From Aporrectodea caliginosa (taxonomy: Eukaryota; Annelida; Clitellata; Crassiclitellata; Lumbricidae): a stretch of DNA of 64,000 nucleotides. Positions 12,114 through 22,649 of the stretch are shown piece after piece. Within the stretch, counting starts at the first letter, position 1; each line of letters opens with the position of its first letter. The stretch spans positions 2,114,245-2,178,244 of the forward strand of contig JACEVL010006447.1 in assembly GCA_020284085.1 (NCBI GenBank). Direction: 5' to 3'. The translations under genes and the position numbers were made by a program. Under the pieces are notes generated by a model that saw nothing but the letters and a program-made list of their open reading frames with translations, had not been told where the DNA came from and did not search any database.

Positions 12114-14089
12114 GTGTTGTCCGTCTGCAGTTTCTAAACGTCTATCTCATCCTCTTCCTCTTCCTACTTTTCCATCTCCTCCTCTTCTTTCTTCTCTTCC
12201 TCCTTAGCTACCTCTTCCTGGTCCCACCTCCTCTTCTTCTATTGTAATTATAATCCTCAACCTTTTACTCCTAGTTTCATCATCATCAGCAGCAGCAGCA
12301 GTAGCAGCAGTAGCATCACTCTGTTTCGTTCGTCAGTAACTGTCATATTCATCACGACAAACATACATCGTCCAACACCATCGGAAAATTAATGGTTGCA
12401 CACACGCTCCAGCACACACACCGATGCCCTTCTGGAACGAACACCCGCACATGCTTTTATGCTAACAATAGTATATGTTCATGTTATATATATTATATAT
12501 AAAGGCATGTTGCTATATAAGTCATATAATTATACATATATAAGCAGAAATGCTTATATACTTATATATTTATATAAAGTATATATATAAAAAAAGCTTG
12601 CATAACGCTGGCGAGCACCTGCTCTGCCGATGCAGTTAGAAAATCCGTTAAGGATATCTAGCAGCTTCATAAATCTGGCTTTGTTCGACGGGATTACGTT
12701 GATCCACTGTTTGCAGCGGCAGCAACTCCTCCTCCTCCGCAGCAGCGCAGTCGTTGACAACACAATCGCCGTTGGCTGCACTAGATGCAGTGACAGCAGA
12801 TGAAGCGACGTTTCATTGTAGTTCGACCTCCAATCTCGCCTACATATAGACATGCGGACATACGCTTTGCTCTGTACCTACCACCTCTGGCCAATTTGTC
12901 TCGATTTACTCCCTGCACTTATGTTCGTTGTAACAGTGAGAACTCAGATGACTGATAACTGTAAAAATGCGCTATACGTCTTACGTCGATCGGGCATCAT
13001 TAGTCTATTATGTCCAGCGTGCATTGTTCGTGTCCAGACAGTTGGACATTATTGTTCCATCGGACAACAGCGTCAATAGAAAATAGCCTACAGCAATCGA
13101 ATGCAATTATGAATCAAGAATCACTAACATTTGACTAAGAAAGGACATTCCAGTATCACTGGTTAATGGTTATCCTAAAGTAATGCAATCAGAGACTCCT
13201 GAATAAATACAATCCACCTAGAGTTATGCTTATGACGATTTTTGACACCGTAAGGTGTAGGGTGTTTCGAACACAGCAAAGATTTATTTAATAGACCTTA
13301 ACTGCAGTATAAATGTTTCTTGGGAAATGTCTTGAAAGGTATAGGCATTTGCCATAAATTCTTTCCACAAGAAATTTGTCGTTGTTGGGTGTTATTTTGT
13401 CATAGTTATATTCCAAACGCGCATTAAATCGGGTCTAACTACCTCCGGACATTTTTTCTTTAAATGTTAATAGTGTGTCTATAATCCATGTACAGTGACT
13501 TAGGCCTATCTGTAACAATGTTTCAGACATTTTTGCAAAGTCTGTAAATTTTAATTTATAAAAGTTATTATTAAAATCGTCATGAGGTTGAGAAGGAATT
13601 GTTTTAGCTCTTAACAACTGGTTAAATAGAATAGAACTTTTAAAATGTGTTGGTTGATTAGGCCCTATCGTTATAATTTAGGTAACGCTTCTTATCAGCA
13701 GGTTTGAATTATGACGTGATTGATGCCTATTAGATTTTAAAATCTAAAGATAGAGATATTTATGACCCTGTAACTAACAGCCCTGTCTAATTACTCAAAG
13801 TTCACTCGGGAGCTGTCTTTCCTTAGCCTATAATCTTCTGCAGCTGCATTCGCCTTATCTCAAAAATAAATCTAAGATTCATGCTCAGTCTTAAGCTTAA
13901 TTCTTCATACTAGATTTCAAACAGAAGAACACGAAACACTAGCTTGATTTCGGTGCTATAAACGTGAGCACTCTTCTGTCGCTACTAAAGCGAACAGCAA
14001 CTTCTACATCAGCATAAATAACCGATATTAATTGCTAATACAGTTTACAGATTCTACGCCGATTAAATGCAATTTTCACCGATCAAATA

Positions 14090-14090
<1 letters not shown>
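12113..14090. other. No assigned gene; GC-richer island at 12610-12850
   Basis: 12610-12850 is richer in G+C than its surroundings. On the plus strand it encodes KSGFVRRDYVDPLFAAAATPPPPQ in one frame, and an acidic AAEEEELLPLQTVDQ is readable on the minus strand. Neither has clear splice sites or a recognised domain. The rest shows nothing. Confidence 0.35.
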
Positions 14091-14130
<40 letters not shown>

Positions 14131-14162
14131 CTCCGTTAATATAAATATATCTGCTAACGGAG
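14091..14162. repeat. (AT)n run followed by a short hairpin
   Basis: (AT)n to about 14126, then arms CTCCGTTA (14131-14138) and TAACGGAG (14155-14162). Confidence 0.8.
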
Positions 14163-14234
14163 AGATGCACCTGTAAAACACATATAATTATGACTCCAGC
14201 ATCATTGATAATCGAGAGAAGCGTACTGAAAAGA

Positions 14235-14560
14235 CCCGATTTATAGCGACTTCTATAGCGCCATTATTTTAATGCAAAATGCATCAGGCGATGGTCGCTT
14301 TAAGTGAGGTCGTAAAGTGAAGGACCATAACCTGTAAGTGGAACCCGATCGAATGCCCGATACGTCTCGAATCATCGTCACACGTGATCACATAAACATT
14401 TCTACTTTGAGGTATCTAGCAATCTCAATTTTGTTGGATTTCGAATAAAAGCACTCACTGCTATTTCAGAAAACGACAGAACATAATTTCGTTATGACTC
14501 AGCGGAAGTGCATCAGAATAGTTGCCTTCTCTTTCCGGCGCTATATAAATTGAACATTGC
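14235..14560. repeat. Short dispersed repeat and LINE-like tail
   Basis: 14246-14320 holds GACTTCTATAGCGCCATTAT and GCATCAGGCGATGGTCGCTT, shared with copies near 5431 and 15843. At about 14537, CCGGCGCTATATAAATTG resembles the 3' tail of the LINEs in this window. Confidence 0.55.
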
Positions 14561-14702
14561 AATGCCATTTTCGCAGAGTATACTGAGCATCTGCGTTATA
14601 CGCACTCTAATGTCAGATGATTGAGCTGTTCCGCATTCGGTTGGCAATCAACCAATTGAAAAGTTTCGTATTGGTTACATTTTACGATCTTTGGCCAAGT
14701 GA

Positions 14703-14822
14703 GAACTCCGCCACTGCTCGCACTCTGCCAGTGCCAGTCCCAAGCCTGGATAAAGGAGGTGGGCACGATAATGATCTTTGTCATCACACAGGACACTGTC
14801 ATTAAACTGAAACTACTGCTAC
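14703..14822 (+). repeat. Dispersed ~115-bp repeat, copy 1 of 4
   Basis: Contains AACTCCGCCACTG, GCCAGTCCCAAGCCTGGAT, AAAGGAGG, ATGATC and AAACTGAAACTACTGCT in this order. The same blocks occur in order at 43318-43432 (+), 21858-21970 (-) and 33010-33125 (-). Probably a SINE core or a LINE 3' end. Confidence 0.82.
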
Positions 14823-15377
14823 TTGACCAAGTGAGTGTCGAAACTTTGTGAGTCATATTTCGGTGAACTTTTGATATCAAAAAGTCTAATTTAAATCATG
14901 TTTTCAAAATTCTGACTTTATTAGAAGGTAAAGTATTCCTTTAATCGTAGACTGCTTCAACTAGCGTTTTGTTTTGCTTCTGAGAACGCCAAAATTTAAT
15001 GCAACTGCTTCAGTCTTCTTAATTTGTCATTTTGGTATGGTTATTCAGGCTTCTATCTAAAGTCATCCTTTAACGGCGATGCCAATCGCACGGTTACTTC
15101 CGCCCGACAGATGACATATTACGCTGCTTTTGGCGGTCCACAGAACATCCCATTTATATAGCACTCGATATCTGAAAATTCCATTTCACGCGCCATCTCC
15201 TTTTCAGGCACCGAGGAAAAGAAAAGTGTATGAAGTCGAATATGAGAACTTCTCATACCTTTAAATTTTCTTCACCAAAGTACCACATTAAAATTTGCTC
15301 TGACATAGTCTCTCATAAGTGGGCCTACTCTACAGAGAATCATAGAATATACATACACGCCTAAACAAAGCCTTGAG

Positions 15378-15455
15378 AAAGGGCTGGAGAGAGGGAGAAA
15401 GAGGAAGAGAGAGGGAGAGGGAAAGACAGAGGGAGAAGGAGACGGAGAGGGACGA
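15378..15455. repeat. Purine-rich (GGGAGA)n-like tract
   Basis: Imperfect GAGAGGGAGA units. Confidence 0.8.
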
Positions 15456-15842
15456 AGATGAAGTTGGAGAGAATTAGTTTCCAATAGCAGTGCGTCCAGT
15501 TTCAGCACACATATCAAAGTATTCTATTCTCAGGTAGGCTACTCTTATCACCTCTGCGACGATCATTTCGCTACTTTTATATTTGACCTTAAGTTCCCTG
15601 CGATAGAAGGTTATTATGGTTAATATGGCATTTAGTTCACCCTTGTATGTAAGCATAAATGTGCATGCATACAATAGAAAACAAATGGAAATCCAATTAT
15701 GTCACAATTTGCTAATTATGTGCATTTTGAAGCACTATGCAGACAGCAATGTTCAGAGGACTTTATACAAAGACCGGACAAATAAGATACATACACACAT
15801 ATACGCATACATACATATCTAGTCCAGTCTAATCTAATCTTC

Positions 15843-15905
15843 CTGTGACTTCTATAGCGCCGTTATCACAATGCTAAACACATCAATCGATGATCGCTTC
15901 AAGTA
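15843..15905. repeat. Short dispersed repeat with TTCTATAGCGCC
   Basis: GACTTCTATAGCGCCGTTAT followed by ACATCAATCGATGATCGCTT, parallel to the copies at 5431 and 14246. Confidence 0.6.
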
Positions 15906-16679
15906 AAATCTAATGAATAAAACCATAAAATGGACATTATAATGATAAACTTCGTTTATTATTTCAAACTGACACATCGCAGTATGATTACAAGTCATAG
16001 TACGAGTGGATGATCACAGGTTATTACAGGAGTCAAATTTAACTGTTTGGCAGCCATGCAAGGCGCCCATCACGCCCTACATCTCATTTTACCAACGCCA
16101 TATGGCGACTGAAAGGCTGAGTCAACCTTTGGGAGGGTAACAGTAAGCGATCCCGCGTTCGTGCCGATATTCTGCTCTTCGTGCCGGAATGCTACCATTC
16201 ACCCAAACCCCTTCCAGGTCTGCAGAAACTGACAGGAAGTCTATGTGCTATTTGCTACACGGAAATCTAAGTCAACGACTTCCTGCGCCATCCGGAATCT
16301 AATCGATGATGCCATCCTACAAGTGTGTAGTAAGACTTAATAAATTACAGACATACAAACAACTAAACCGACAGGTAAAATATATGCTACCTATTTCTGA
16401 AGAAAGAAATTAATGAAAGATGCCACACTATACAATTCTCAACAGATAAGCATATAATTCTGATAATTTTACCAACTGACTTTAACTTGATCTGACATAT
16501 GGGTTTGGAAAAGGTCAAACTAGGGGTACTGCGGGGGTGCTTGAGCACCCCAGGGTTAAAAGGTGACCCACATAAATTTTCAAAATCAGATGAGTGGGAT
16601 TGTAAGAATTACTATGATTTACTAAGATCCACCGATGAACGAACTCTTCATAAAAATCCAGAGCCCAGGCGGCAGGCCT
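15906..16679. other. No recognised gene
   Basis: No coding signal. Confidence 0.4.
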
Positions 16680-16852
16680 CTCTTTCTGTTTCTGATTCTC
16701 TCTCGTTCCCTCACTCACTCCGTCCCTCCATCCTCCTCCTCTCTCTCTTTCCTTTATCTCTCTCCCTCTGTCTCTCTGTTTCTCTCACTCTCTCTCGTTC
16801 TCCTCCCTCCTCTCTCTCTCTCTCTCTCTTTCTCTTTCTCTCTCTCTCTCTC

Positions 16853-16901
<49 letters not shown>

Positions 16902-17086
16902 ATCTCTCTCCCCTCTTTCTCTCTGTCTCTGTCTCTGTGTCTCTCTCTCTATATATATATCCGTCTGTCTGTTCTCTCTCTTTATCTCTCTCTTTATCTC
17001 TCTCTCTCTCTCTCTCGTTCTCTCGCTCTTTCAGTCTTTGAGATCACACACACACACACACCCACCCACACACAAACACACACAAA
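16680..17086. repeat. Compound (TC)n / (CA)n microsatellite
   Basis: About 350 bases of imperfect TC with TCTG, TCGT and TTTATC interruptions, followed from 17044 by (CA)n with CCACC and AAACA variants. The long Ser/Leu frames through it are artefacts. Confidence 0.95.
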
Positions 17087-17573
17087 CGGTTCCTTCATTC
17101 CTTTGTATTATAGCTTTGTCCAATGGTTCATCCAGCGCCAGTCTTCAGTGTTTAGCTGGTCTATCTGAGTCTGACTTTCTCCATAATTTTAGGCCAACAA
17201 GGTCGTTGCCCTTACCCTACCAGTCACATCTAGTTCTGCAGAACACTTACTCTGTGTGAAAACGAACAGTGACAACAATTAGATTTCCTCTGTTGCTCAA
17301 GGGAAATCTAATTCACGGACTTCTCAAGCCACACATAGCCTAACGGGAATGCTCAACCGCAAACGCAGAGTGATGACATTAGATGGCGCCAGAGTGGAAA
17401 TGAAGACGTCTACATATAAAGACAGATGAAAATATTTTAAGTTTTTAATGGACAAATATTTGGCAGCTTCAAATTAATGTCAAAATGAACTCAGTGCAAA
17501 TGACACACGGTAAAGAGGAATAACGTAGGCAACAGCTGCGAACCTTGCAACCGTCAACTGCCCCAGCAGCAAG
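17087..17573. other. No recognised gene
   Basis: No coding signal. Confidence 0.4.
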
Positions 17574-17614
17574 GTTTTGGTCAGTATGGGCGAAAAACCC
17601 ATACTGGCCAAAAC
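17574..17614. other. 17-bp hairpin
   Basis: Arms GTTTTGGTCAGTATGGG and CCCATACTGGCCAAAAC around the loop CGAAAAA; the one non-Watson-Crick pair is a U:G wobble in RNA. Confidence 0.9.
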
Positions 17615-18091
17615 GAGCCCGGTTAATATGTAACTAAAACAAATGGAGAATCTGTATTGGTTGTTGTTGGTTGGTATTCGTTGCTAGTTGATCGATTGTG
17701 TTCATAGTGAGAAAAATGACTGTTGCTTCTTCTTTCCTATAATTTTATTCCACTTCGCGTTGTTATTTCATCCCATGGATGGCAGAGTAAGCTAATTTAC
17801 CTAAAACACTCTCTATCAAACGGAAGAAACGTTTCCTAACTTTCTGACTCATCGGACCCACCCATGAAACTGATTGGATTGCGAATCTGTTTTGAGGTTC
17901 CATCGAATGATACATAGCGTATTTGATGATGGCAGTACAGCAGTCAAAAGACAAGACAAGATTAGAATGCACAATATATGCTAATAGGTCCACCTAATGT
18001 AGGCCTAATGATGGAATTCTAAGCAATTGTATGAGTAATTAAGAAATTAATATTCTCTAAATGTTGGATAGATTTGATAGAGCTCACTCAC

Positions 18092-19351
18092 CCTGACATG
18101 GTTCTTCCTTGTTGGCTAGGTATTCGTTTGTCAGCAGCTGATGAGTGAGCGTCGTCTTTCCAACGCCCGGTCCTCCAACGACAAGAATCCTATAAATAGC
18201 CACTGAATCGTAGCTAAGACCAGCATTCGTGTTGATCAATTCGAGGCTACCTCCAGCTGCCTCAGAATCCGGTTGCACGTTATTAAGATGTTCTAAGCTA
18301 CAGTCAACTGAGGAGTGGCGATCTACTGGTTCTCCAGTTGGGACTCTGTTTTCGACGTGGTCGAGCCTTGATGCTGTTGACGAAGACCGCCTTCCGCTGG
18401 ATGATCGTAGTTCATCGTAGCTCTTGTGTCTGACGGCAGTTTCACTCCCTGGCGACGAAGACGAGTTCCAGCTGACTCTGTCCGAAAGGTAGATGATGGC
18501 TGAGTTGTGTCGACCAGAGATGCGAGATGATGGTGGACTGAGAGAGCGAGGGGACTGGAGGGCGCCGGCGTAACTGTTGCGTCGGTGTTTCCCTGGCGAC
18601 TTCTGCGTTGGACGAAGCCTCTCCGGAGTACACGTCGTCGACTTACGACGAGTTATCTGATTGGACACTGCCAGGTCACGTGGTCGACTGGTGCTACCGT
18701 CTGACGAAGAAATAGCGTCAGGTTCAACCGTTGACTTCTTCCGAATTGAATGCGTTGACGTCATCATCACTTCCGGTGCCGCGTCATCGTCCATTGTTGT
18801 TCCGGTCGTTGCAAGGGCCATTGTTCTCGAAGTCCTCATCCCCCGTGACTCTTCGATGGCATTCCTTTTCTCAGACGGTCTCCTCGCTGCTGGAGCAGTC
18901 CTTCGTCGACACAACCCAGTGGACTTGACTGCTCCAGACATTCGCTTCTCCTCTAAGTCTTCATACCATCGCTTTGACTGCAGACCGTTTGGCGCTATTT
19001 CCGTCGGACTTGGAGGCTGAATTTCGACCATGACATCGGCATCTACCTCTGATCTTCTGCCTCCTTTCATCAGGCGCTTCTCCCTTTCTTCGATGTCTAT
19101 GTGACTGGATCGTCGACTGGATGTCCAGATACGGTGAACCCCGATGCTGTTAGGCCGGTGCTGAGATTTTCCGTCAAAGTCTAGAAATGATACTGATTCC
19201 GTGTGATCCCATTTTCCAGGAGCCTGCTCCTCCGTTTCCCCTCCCGGATCACAGTCCGGTGCCGTAGAACCACCGTAGCCATACGCCTCTGCTCGAAACA
19301 TCTCGAACTCGTCCTGCATTTGAACGGTTTGAGCGACGCTCACCTGATCAC
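18092..19351 (-). CDS. Small GTPase exon, RGK (Rad/Gem/Rem)-like: long N-terminus and P-loop
   Basis: A minus-strand open frame of 420 codons with a likely acceptor (TTTCATTTGCAG) and donor (G|GTGAGTGA). The frame extends upstream to about 19424 but only from a TTG, with no ATG, so an internal exon is the better reading. Exon contents: a short MQDEFEMFRAEAYGYGG block resembling the conserved start of invertebrate RGK proteins, about 370 residues rich in Ser and Arg with basophilic sites (RRKST, RRNSY, RHKSY, RRSSS), then YRILVVGGPGVGKTTL, a Walker A/P-loop (GxxxxGKT), cut by the intron soon after. RGK proteins are Ras-related and regulate calcium channels and the cytoskeleton. The remaining G boxes were not found to the left. 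Another Ras-like family is possible. Confidence 0.62.
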
Positions 19352-19593
19352 CTGCAAATGAAAGACACAGGTCGACTGCGCAGAGTCCGTTCGAGGAGGC
19401 TCTCTCTTCGGCCGCAGCAATCAACGATTTGCCATCCGATTGTCAGCCGAGCATCTACGGTTGCCCGGATTCAGCCACTCAGTTCGGCTGAGCCGTTTGC
19501 GTGCCTTCAACTGGAGCGCTTCCATCATCGTCACACGGTGGCTGGCATCAAGCGCGCTCCTCCTATTTCGTTCTTCCATCAGTTCGTCCCACC
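19352..19593. other. Upstream intron or untranslated sequence of the RGK-like exon
   Basis: The coding frame of the exon continues open into it for about 24 codons without an ATG. Function not determined. Confidence 0.35.
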
Positions 19594-19594
19594 G

Positions 19595-19625
<31 letters not shown>

Positions 19626-19634
19626 GTCTGTCTG

Positions 19635-19673
<39 letters not shown>

Positions 19674-19690
19674 GCGTGTCTCTCTCCTTC
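19594..19690. repeat. (TC)n/(TCTG)n microsatellite
   Basis: Mixed TCTC and TCTG units, about 1.2 kb right of the P-loop end of the GTPase exon. Confidence 0.95.
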
Positions 19691-20639
19691 CTTTCCTCCG
19701 TCCCTCTTAAGGCACTGTTCCGCTTCTCCGCCTCTCCGTCATTCGCCTCATGCCACTCATAATTTACGCCGCCGCATATAAGTCCATATAAGCCCATCGC
19801 TCGGTGTATTTCAATCCGTCGCCATGTTTCTCTGCTTCTCTATTCTCTCGCATATATACAAAAAGAAAAAAGGAAGCATATATATTATGCATATATATGC
19901 ATTTATATATATGTATGCATTTATATATATGCATTCATTCATCGTTCTACCTTTAAACCTGCATTACAGTACGTTTACTTATAATGCAATCAATAGAATA
20001 ATAGTGGCCATACTTGTGTTACGCCTGATCTTCAATATCAGTGGTTGTTGTCTATTCTTTGCAAACGCCAGTATGTGAAATTATGATGGTGAATAAATTC
20101 AGGAAGTTCATAAAATTATAGAAGATCTAAATGCTAAAATCCAGGACAATGCTTTCTCAAAGGACATCTACTTATCTAGTGGATATCAATAACCGTGTCA
20201 CTGGATTCTCAACACCTATACAATCCAGTGCTAATCGAATGATTTTACTTTGGAACGTCAATCCCTATATTGTCCATCGAATGCAAAAGCATTCTCAAAG
20301 CATTTGAAATGTCTTGTCTATCAGATGCCTAAATATGCCCCAACCGAAGGCTCTCCGATGCCTTAAAAGCGTACTCATTGGGATGCACGATTCTCCACTG
20401 TTTTTATATGAAGATTTATAAAGCGCAAAACACCTCAAATGCGCTGATGACGCCTTAGTCTATTAGCTAGATCGAGGTCTGTCAGGGTATCAGGCTAGTC
20501 AGTATGTTTAGAAATTTCTACGCTACTTGCGAACTAAGCTACGACCTGAACACTTTGACCATACAAGTACGTATACTAGCTGTCAGTGAGAAGATCAAAC
20601 GGCAAAGGTGAGGATTGACCAAGCATTCTCATGTGCCAC
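19691..20639. other. No recognised gene
   Basis: 19870-19940 is an AT-rich patch of TATATATGCATT units. 20405-20450 (TTTATAAAGCGCAAAACACC) looks like a minus-strand LINE tail. Confidence 0.45.
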
Positions 20640-20998
20640 ATGCAGCAAGGTAGAGGTTTCTTGTTGCGTTCTTGGCTGTGCTCTATCTTACTTGCGTGAT
20701 CTTTGCCGCCCAGTGTCCGACATTACAGCACGTCGGATTCGACGAGGGGTGAGCTCCTAGTTCCATGGACTCGCTTGGCTATTAGGCAGCGCCGCGCTTT
20801 TTCGGTTGTGGGCCCTTCCACCTGGAATGACCTCCCGCTTGAGCTCCGCTCTTTACGTGTGATCAACCCGGCATGGTTTTACAAGTCGCTCAAGTCTTTT
20901 TTTCCTTCATTCGTGGCTGGGCTTGGAGCACTCCTGCGTAGGTTCTTTAAGGGGCGCTATATAAATGCTCAGAATGAATGAATGAATAAATAAAGAGG
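20640..20998 (+). mobile_element. LINE 3' end (CR1/L2-like), GAAT-tailed
   Basis: 5' truncated. Translation gives CVLGCALSYLRDLCRPVSD, a frameshift in a six-codon region, then STRGELLVPWTRLAIRQR, AFSVVGPSTWNDLPLELRS, FYKSLKSFFPSFV and the stop in GAATGAATGAATGAATAAATAAA. The 3' stem pair GGAGCACTCC...GGGGCGCTATATAAAT is present. The copy at 62.97 kb shares long blocks (AFSVVGPSTWNDLPLKLRS), so both belong to one family. Confidence 0.85.
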
Positions 20999-21072
20999 AA
21001 TGAAGTCGCTAACACTTTATATCCGTGGTTATCTTTCGAGGTTAGCTCAAGGGACGGTTCTTTTTCATCACG
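20996..21072 (+). repeat. Dispersed repeat, copy 1 of 2
   Basis: GAAGTCGCTAACACTT...ATCCGTGG...CGAGGTTAGCTCAAGG matches 54434-54505 (GAAGCCGCTAACACTT...ATCCGTGG...TGAGGTTAACCTAAGG). Directly abuts the LINE tail. Confidence 0.7.
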
Positions 21073-21446
21073 AAGGCACTCAGTATTGCAGTCGATAGAT
21101 GAGGTCAGAGAGAGCGGAAGAGAATGAAGAATAGTGTGAACTGAATCGTCTGCTGATAAATCAGACTGAAATAATCACGACAAGTCATGGACACATCTGA
21201 CGCTATCATCTAGCACGAAATTAGAATCATTCACTGTGGCATATCCATCTGTTGTACACACACACGCCTCCTCTGGACAGCCCATCAGTAAATAACGGTC
21301 TCCAGACTGTCTCTCTCCTGCCATATCAACCGTTGCTGACAGACATACAAACAAGCAGACATGTCTAGCTATCCAGGTTCTTACGTTAGTAATAATGTTC
21401 ACGTATTGTGGATCTAAAGAGCCTGATACCATCGTAATTGTCTTCG

Positions 21447-21565
21447 TCGCCATCATCATCACAATCCTCCTCCTTATCCTCTTCCTCCTCCTTCTCCTCT
21501 TCCTCTTCCTCCTCCTGCTCCTGCTCCTCCTTATCCTCCTGCTCCTCTTCCTCCTGCTTCTCCTA

Positions 21566-21598
<33 letters not shown>

Positions 21599-21775
21599 CT
21601 CCTTATCCTTCTGCTCCTCTTCCTCCTCCTCCTCCTCTTCTATCCTCCTGCTCCTCTTCCTCCTCCTGCTCATCTTCCTCCTCTTCCTCCTCATCCTTAT
21701 CCTCCTGCTCTTCTTTTTCTTCTTATCTCTCCTCCTCCTCCTCCTCCTCGTCCTCCTCGTCCTCCTTCTCCACAT
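21447..21775. repeat. (CTC/CTT)n pyrimidine array
   Basis: About 330 bases of CTCCTC, CTTCCT and CTGCTC triplets in higher-order blocks. Frames through it are low complexity. Confidence 0.96.
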
Positions 21776-21857
21776 TATTATTATTCTTGCAATCGTCAGC
21801 ATGATCGCTTTCGTCGTCATCGTTACTATCAGCCTCAGCAGAACTTAAATGTGTGTG

Positions 21858-21970
21858 TTTCCTTTTTAACGACTAGCTGTGTGGTAACAAAGACCATTAG
21901 CGTCGCCCTCCTCCTTTATCCAGGCTTGGGACTGGCACTGTCAGAAAGCGAACAGTGGAGGAGAACTTAA
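21858..21970 (-). repeat. Dispersed ~115-bp repeat, copy 2 of 4
   Basis: Reverse complement reads GTTCTCCTCCACTG, GCCAGTCCCAAGCCTGGAT, AAAGGAGGAGGGCGACGCTA and TTTGTTACCACACAG. Confidence 0.82.
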
Positions 21971-22531
21971 CTCTAAAAATGTATTTATATATATATATAT
22001 ATATATAGAATATATTCCTATATAAAATATATTCATAAATAAAACTTATCAACTGCAAACGTTTGCTTCGCTGTTGTTCCCTAAATACTTTCAACGTAAC
22101 ACTAAACAGGAACATAATGCTGATGTCAATTAGGCCACGTCAATAGACGCTATATATGCGTTTATGCATGGAGGCTATATACACATAAGTACACTGACTA
22201 TACATCGATATGCTCAGATAACAACAACAACATGTATTTATATATTATATATATATTGTTGTTGTCGTTTACGTCAGCACATATCTAAAAACTAATCTAT
22301 GATTGCTTAATATGAGCAGAAACAAATAGAAGCATCTCTCGCTTGGTTCACTGTTGCTAGAGTTCTAAAGAGAAAGTTCGTCTGTCGCAAACGATTGTCG
22401 TGTGGTTTAACAAGGTCTCCTCTGGTAGTCACGCGCAGACACGTACTGCAGAGCGATCAATGAATCCCATCTCGGACGATGGTTGATGCTTGACCAGAGT
22501 CAAATAAAGAACGACACTATAGAACAATCGA

Positions 22532-22533
<2 letters not shown>
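21971..22533. other. No recognised gene; AT-rich
   Basis: (AT)n at 21984-22007. ACAACAACAAC (22222) and TTGTTGTTGT (22256) flank an AT-rich core as an inverted repeat. Confidence 0.5.
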
Positions 22534-22575
<42 letters not shown>

Positions 22576-22602
22576 GTCTCTCTCTGTCTCTCTCTGTCTC
22601 TC

Positions 22603-22648
<46 letters not shown>

Positions 22649-22649
22649 C
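22534..22649. repeat. (TC)n/(TCTG)n microsatellite
   Basis: TC runs with regularly spaced TCTG units. Confidence 0.95.

Noticed and set aside
12554..12853. Minus-strand 99-codon frame
   Set aside because: The better-looking residues fall in a different frame with stops; no domain or splice support.
16499..17168. 180- and 177-codon Ser/Leu-rich frames
   Set aside because: They are translations of the (TC)n/(CA)n microsatellite.
19351..19424. Start codon of the GTPase protein at 19424
   Set aside because: The codon there is TTG, and a good splice acceptor lies inside the frame at 19352.
19358..19797. Several 70-134-codon frames on both strands
   Set aside because: They are driven by the TC/TCTG microsatellite and its edges next to the GTPase exon.
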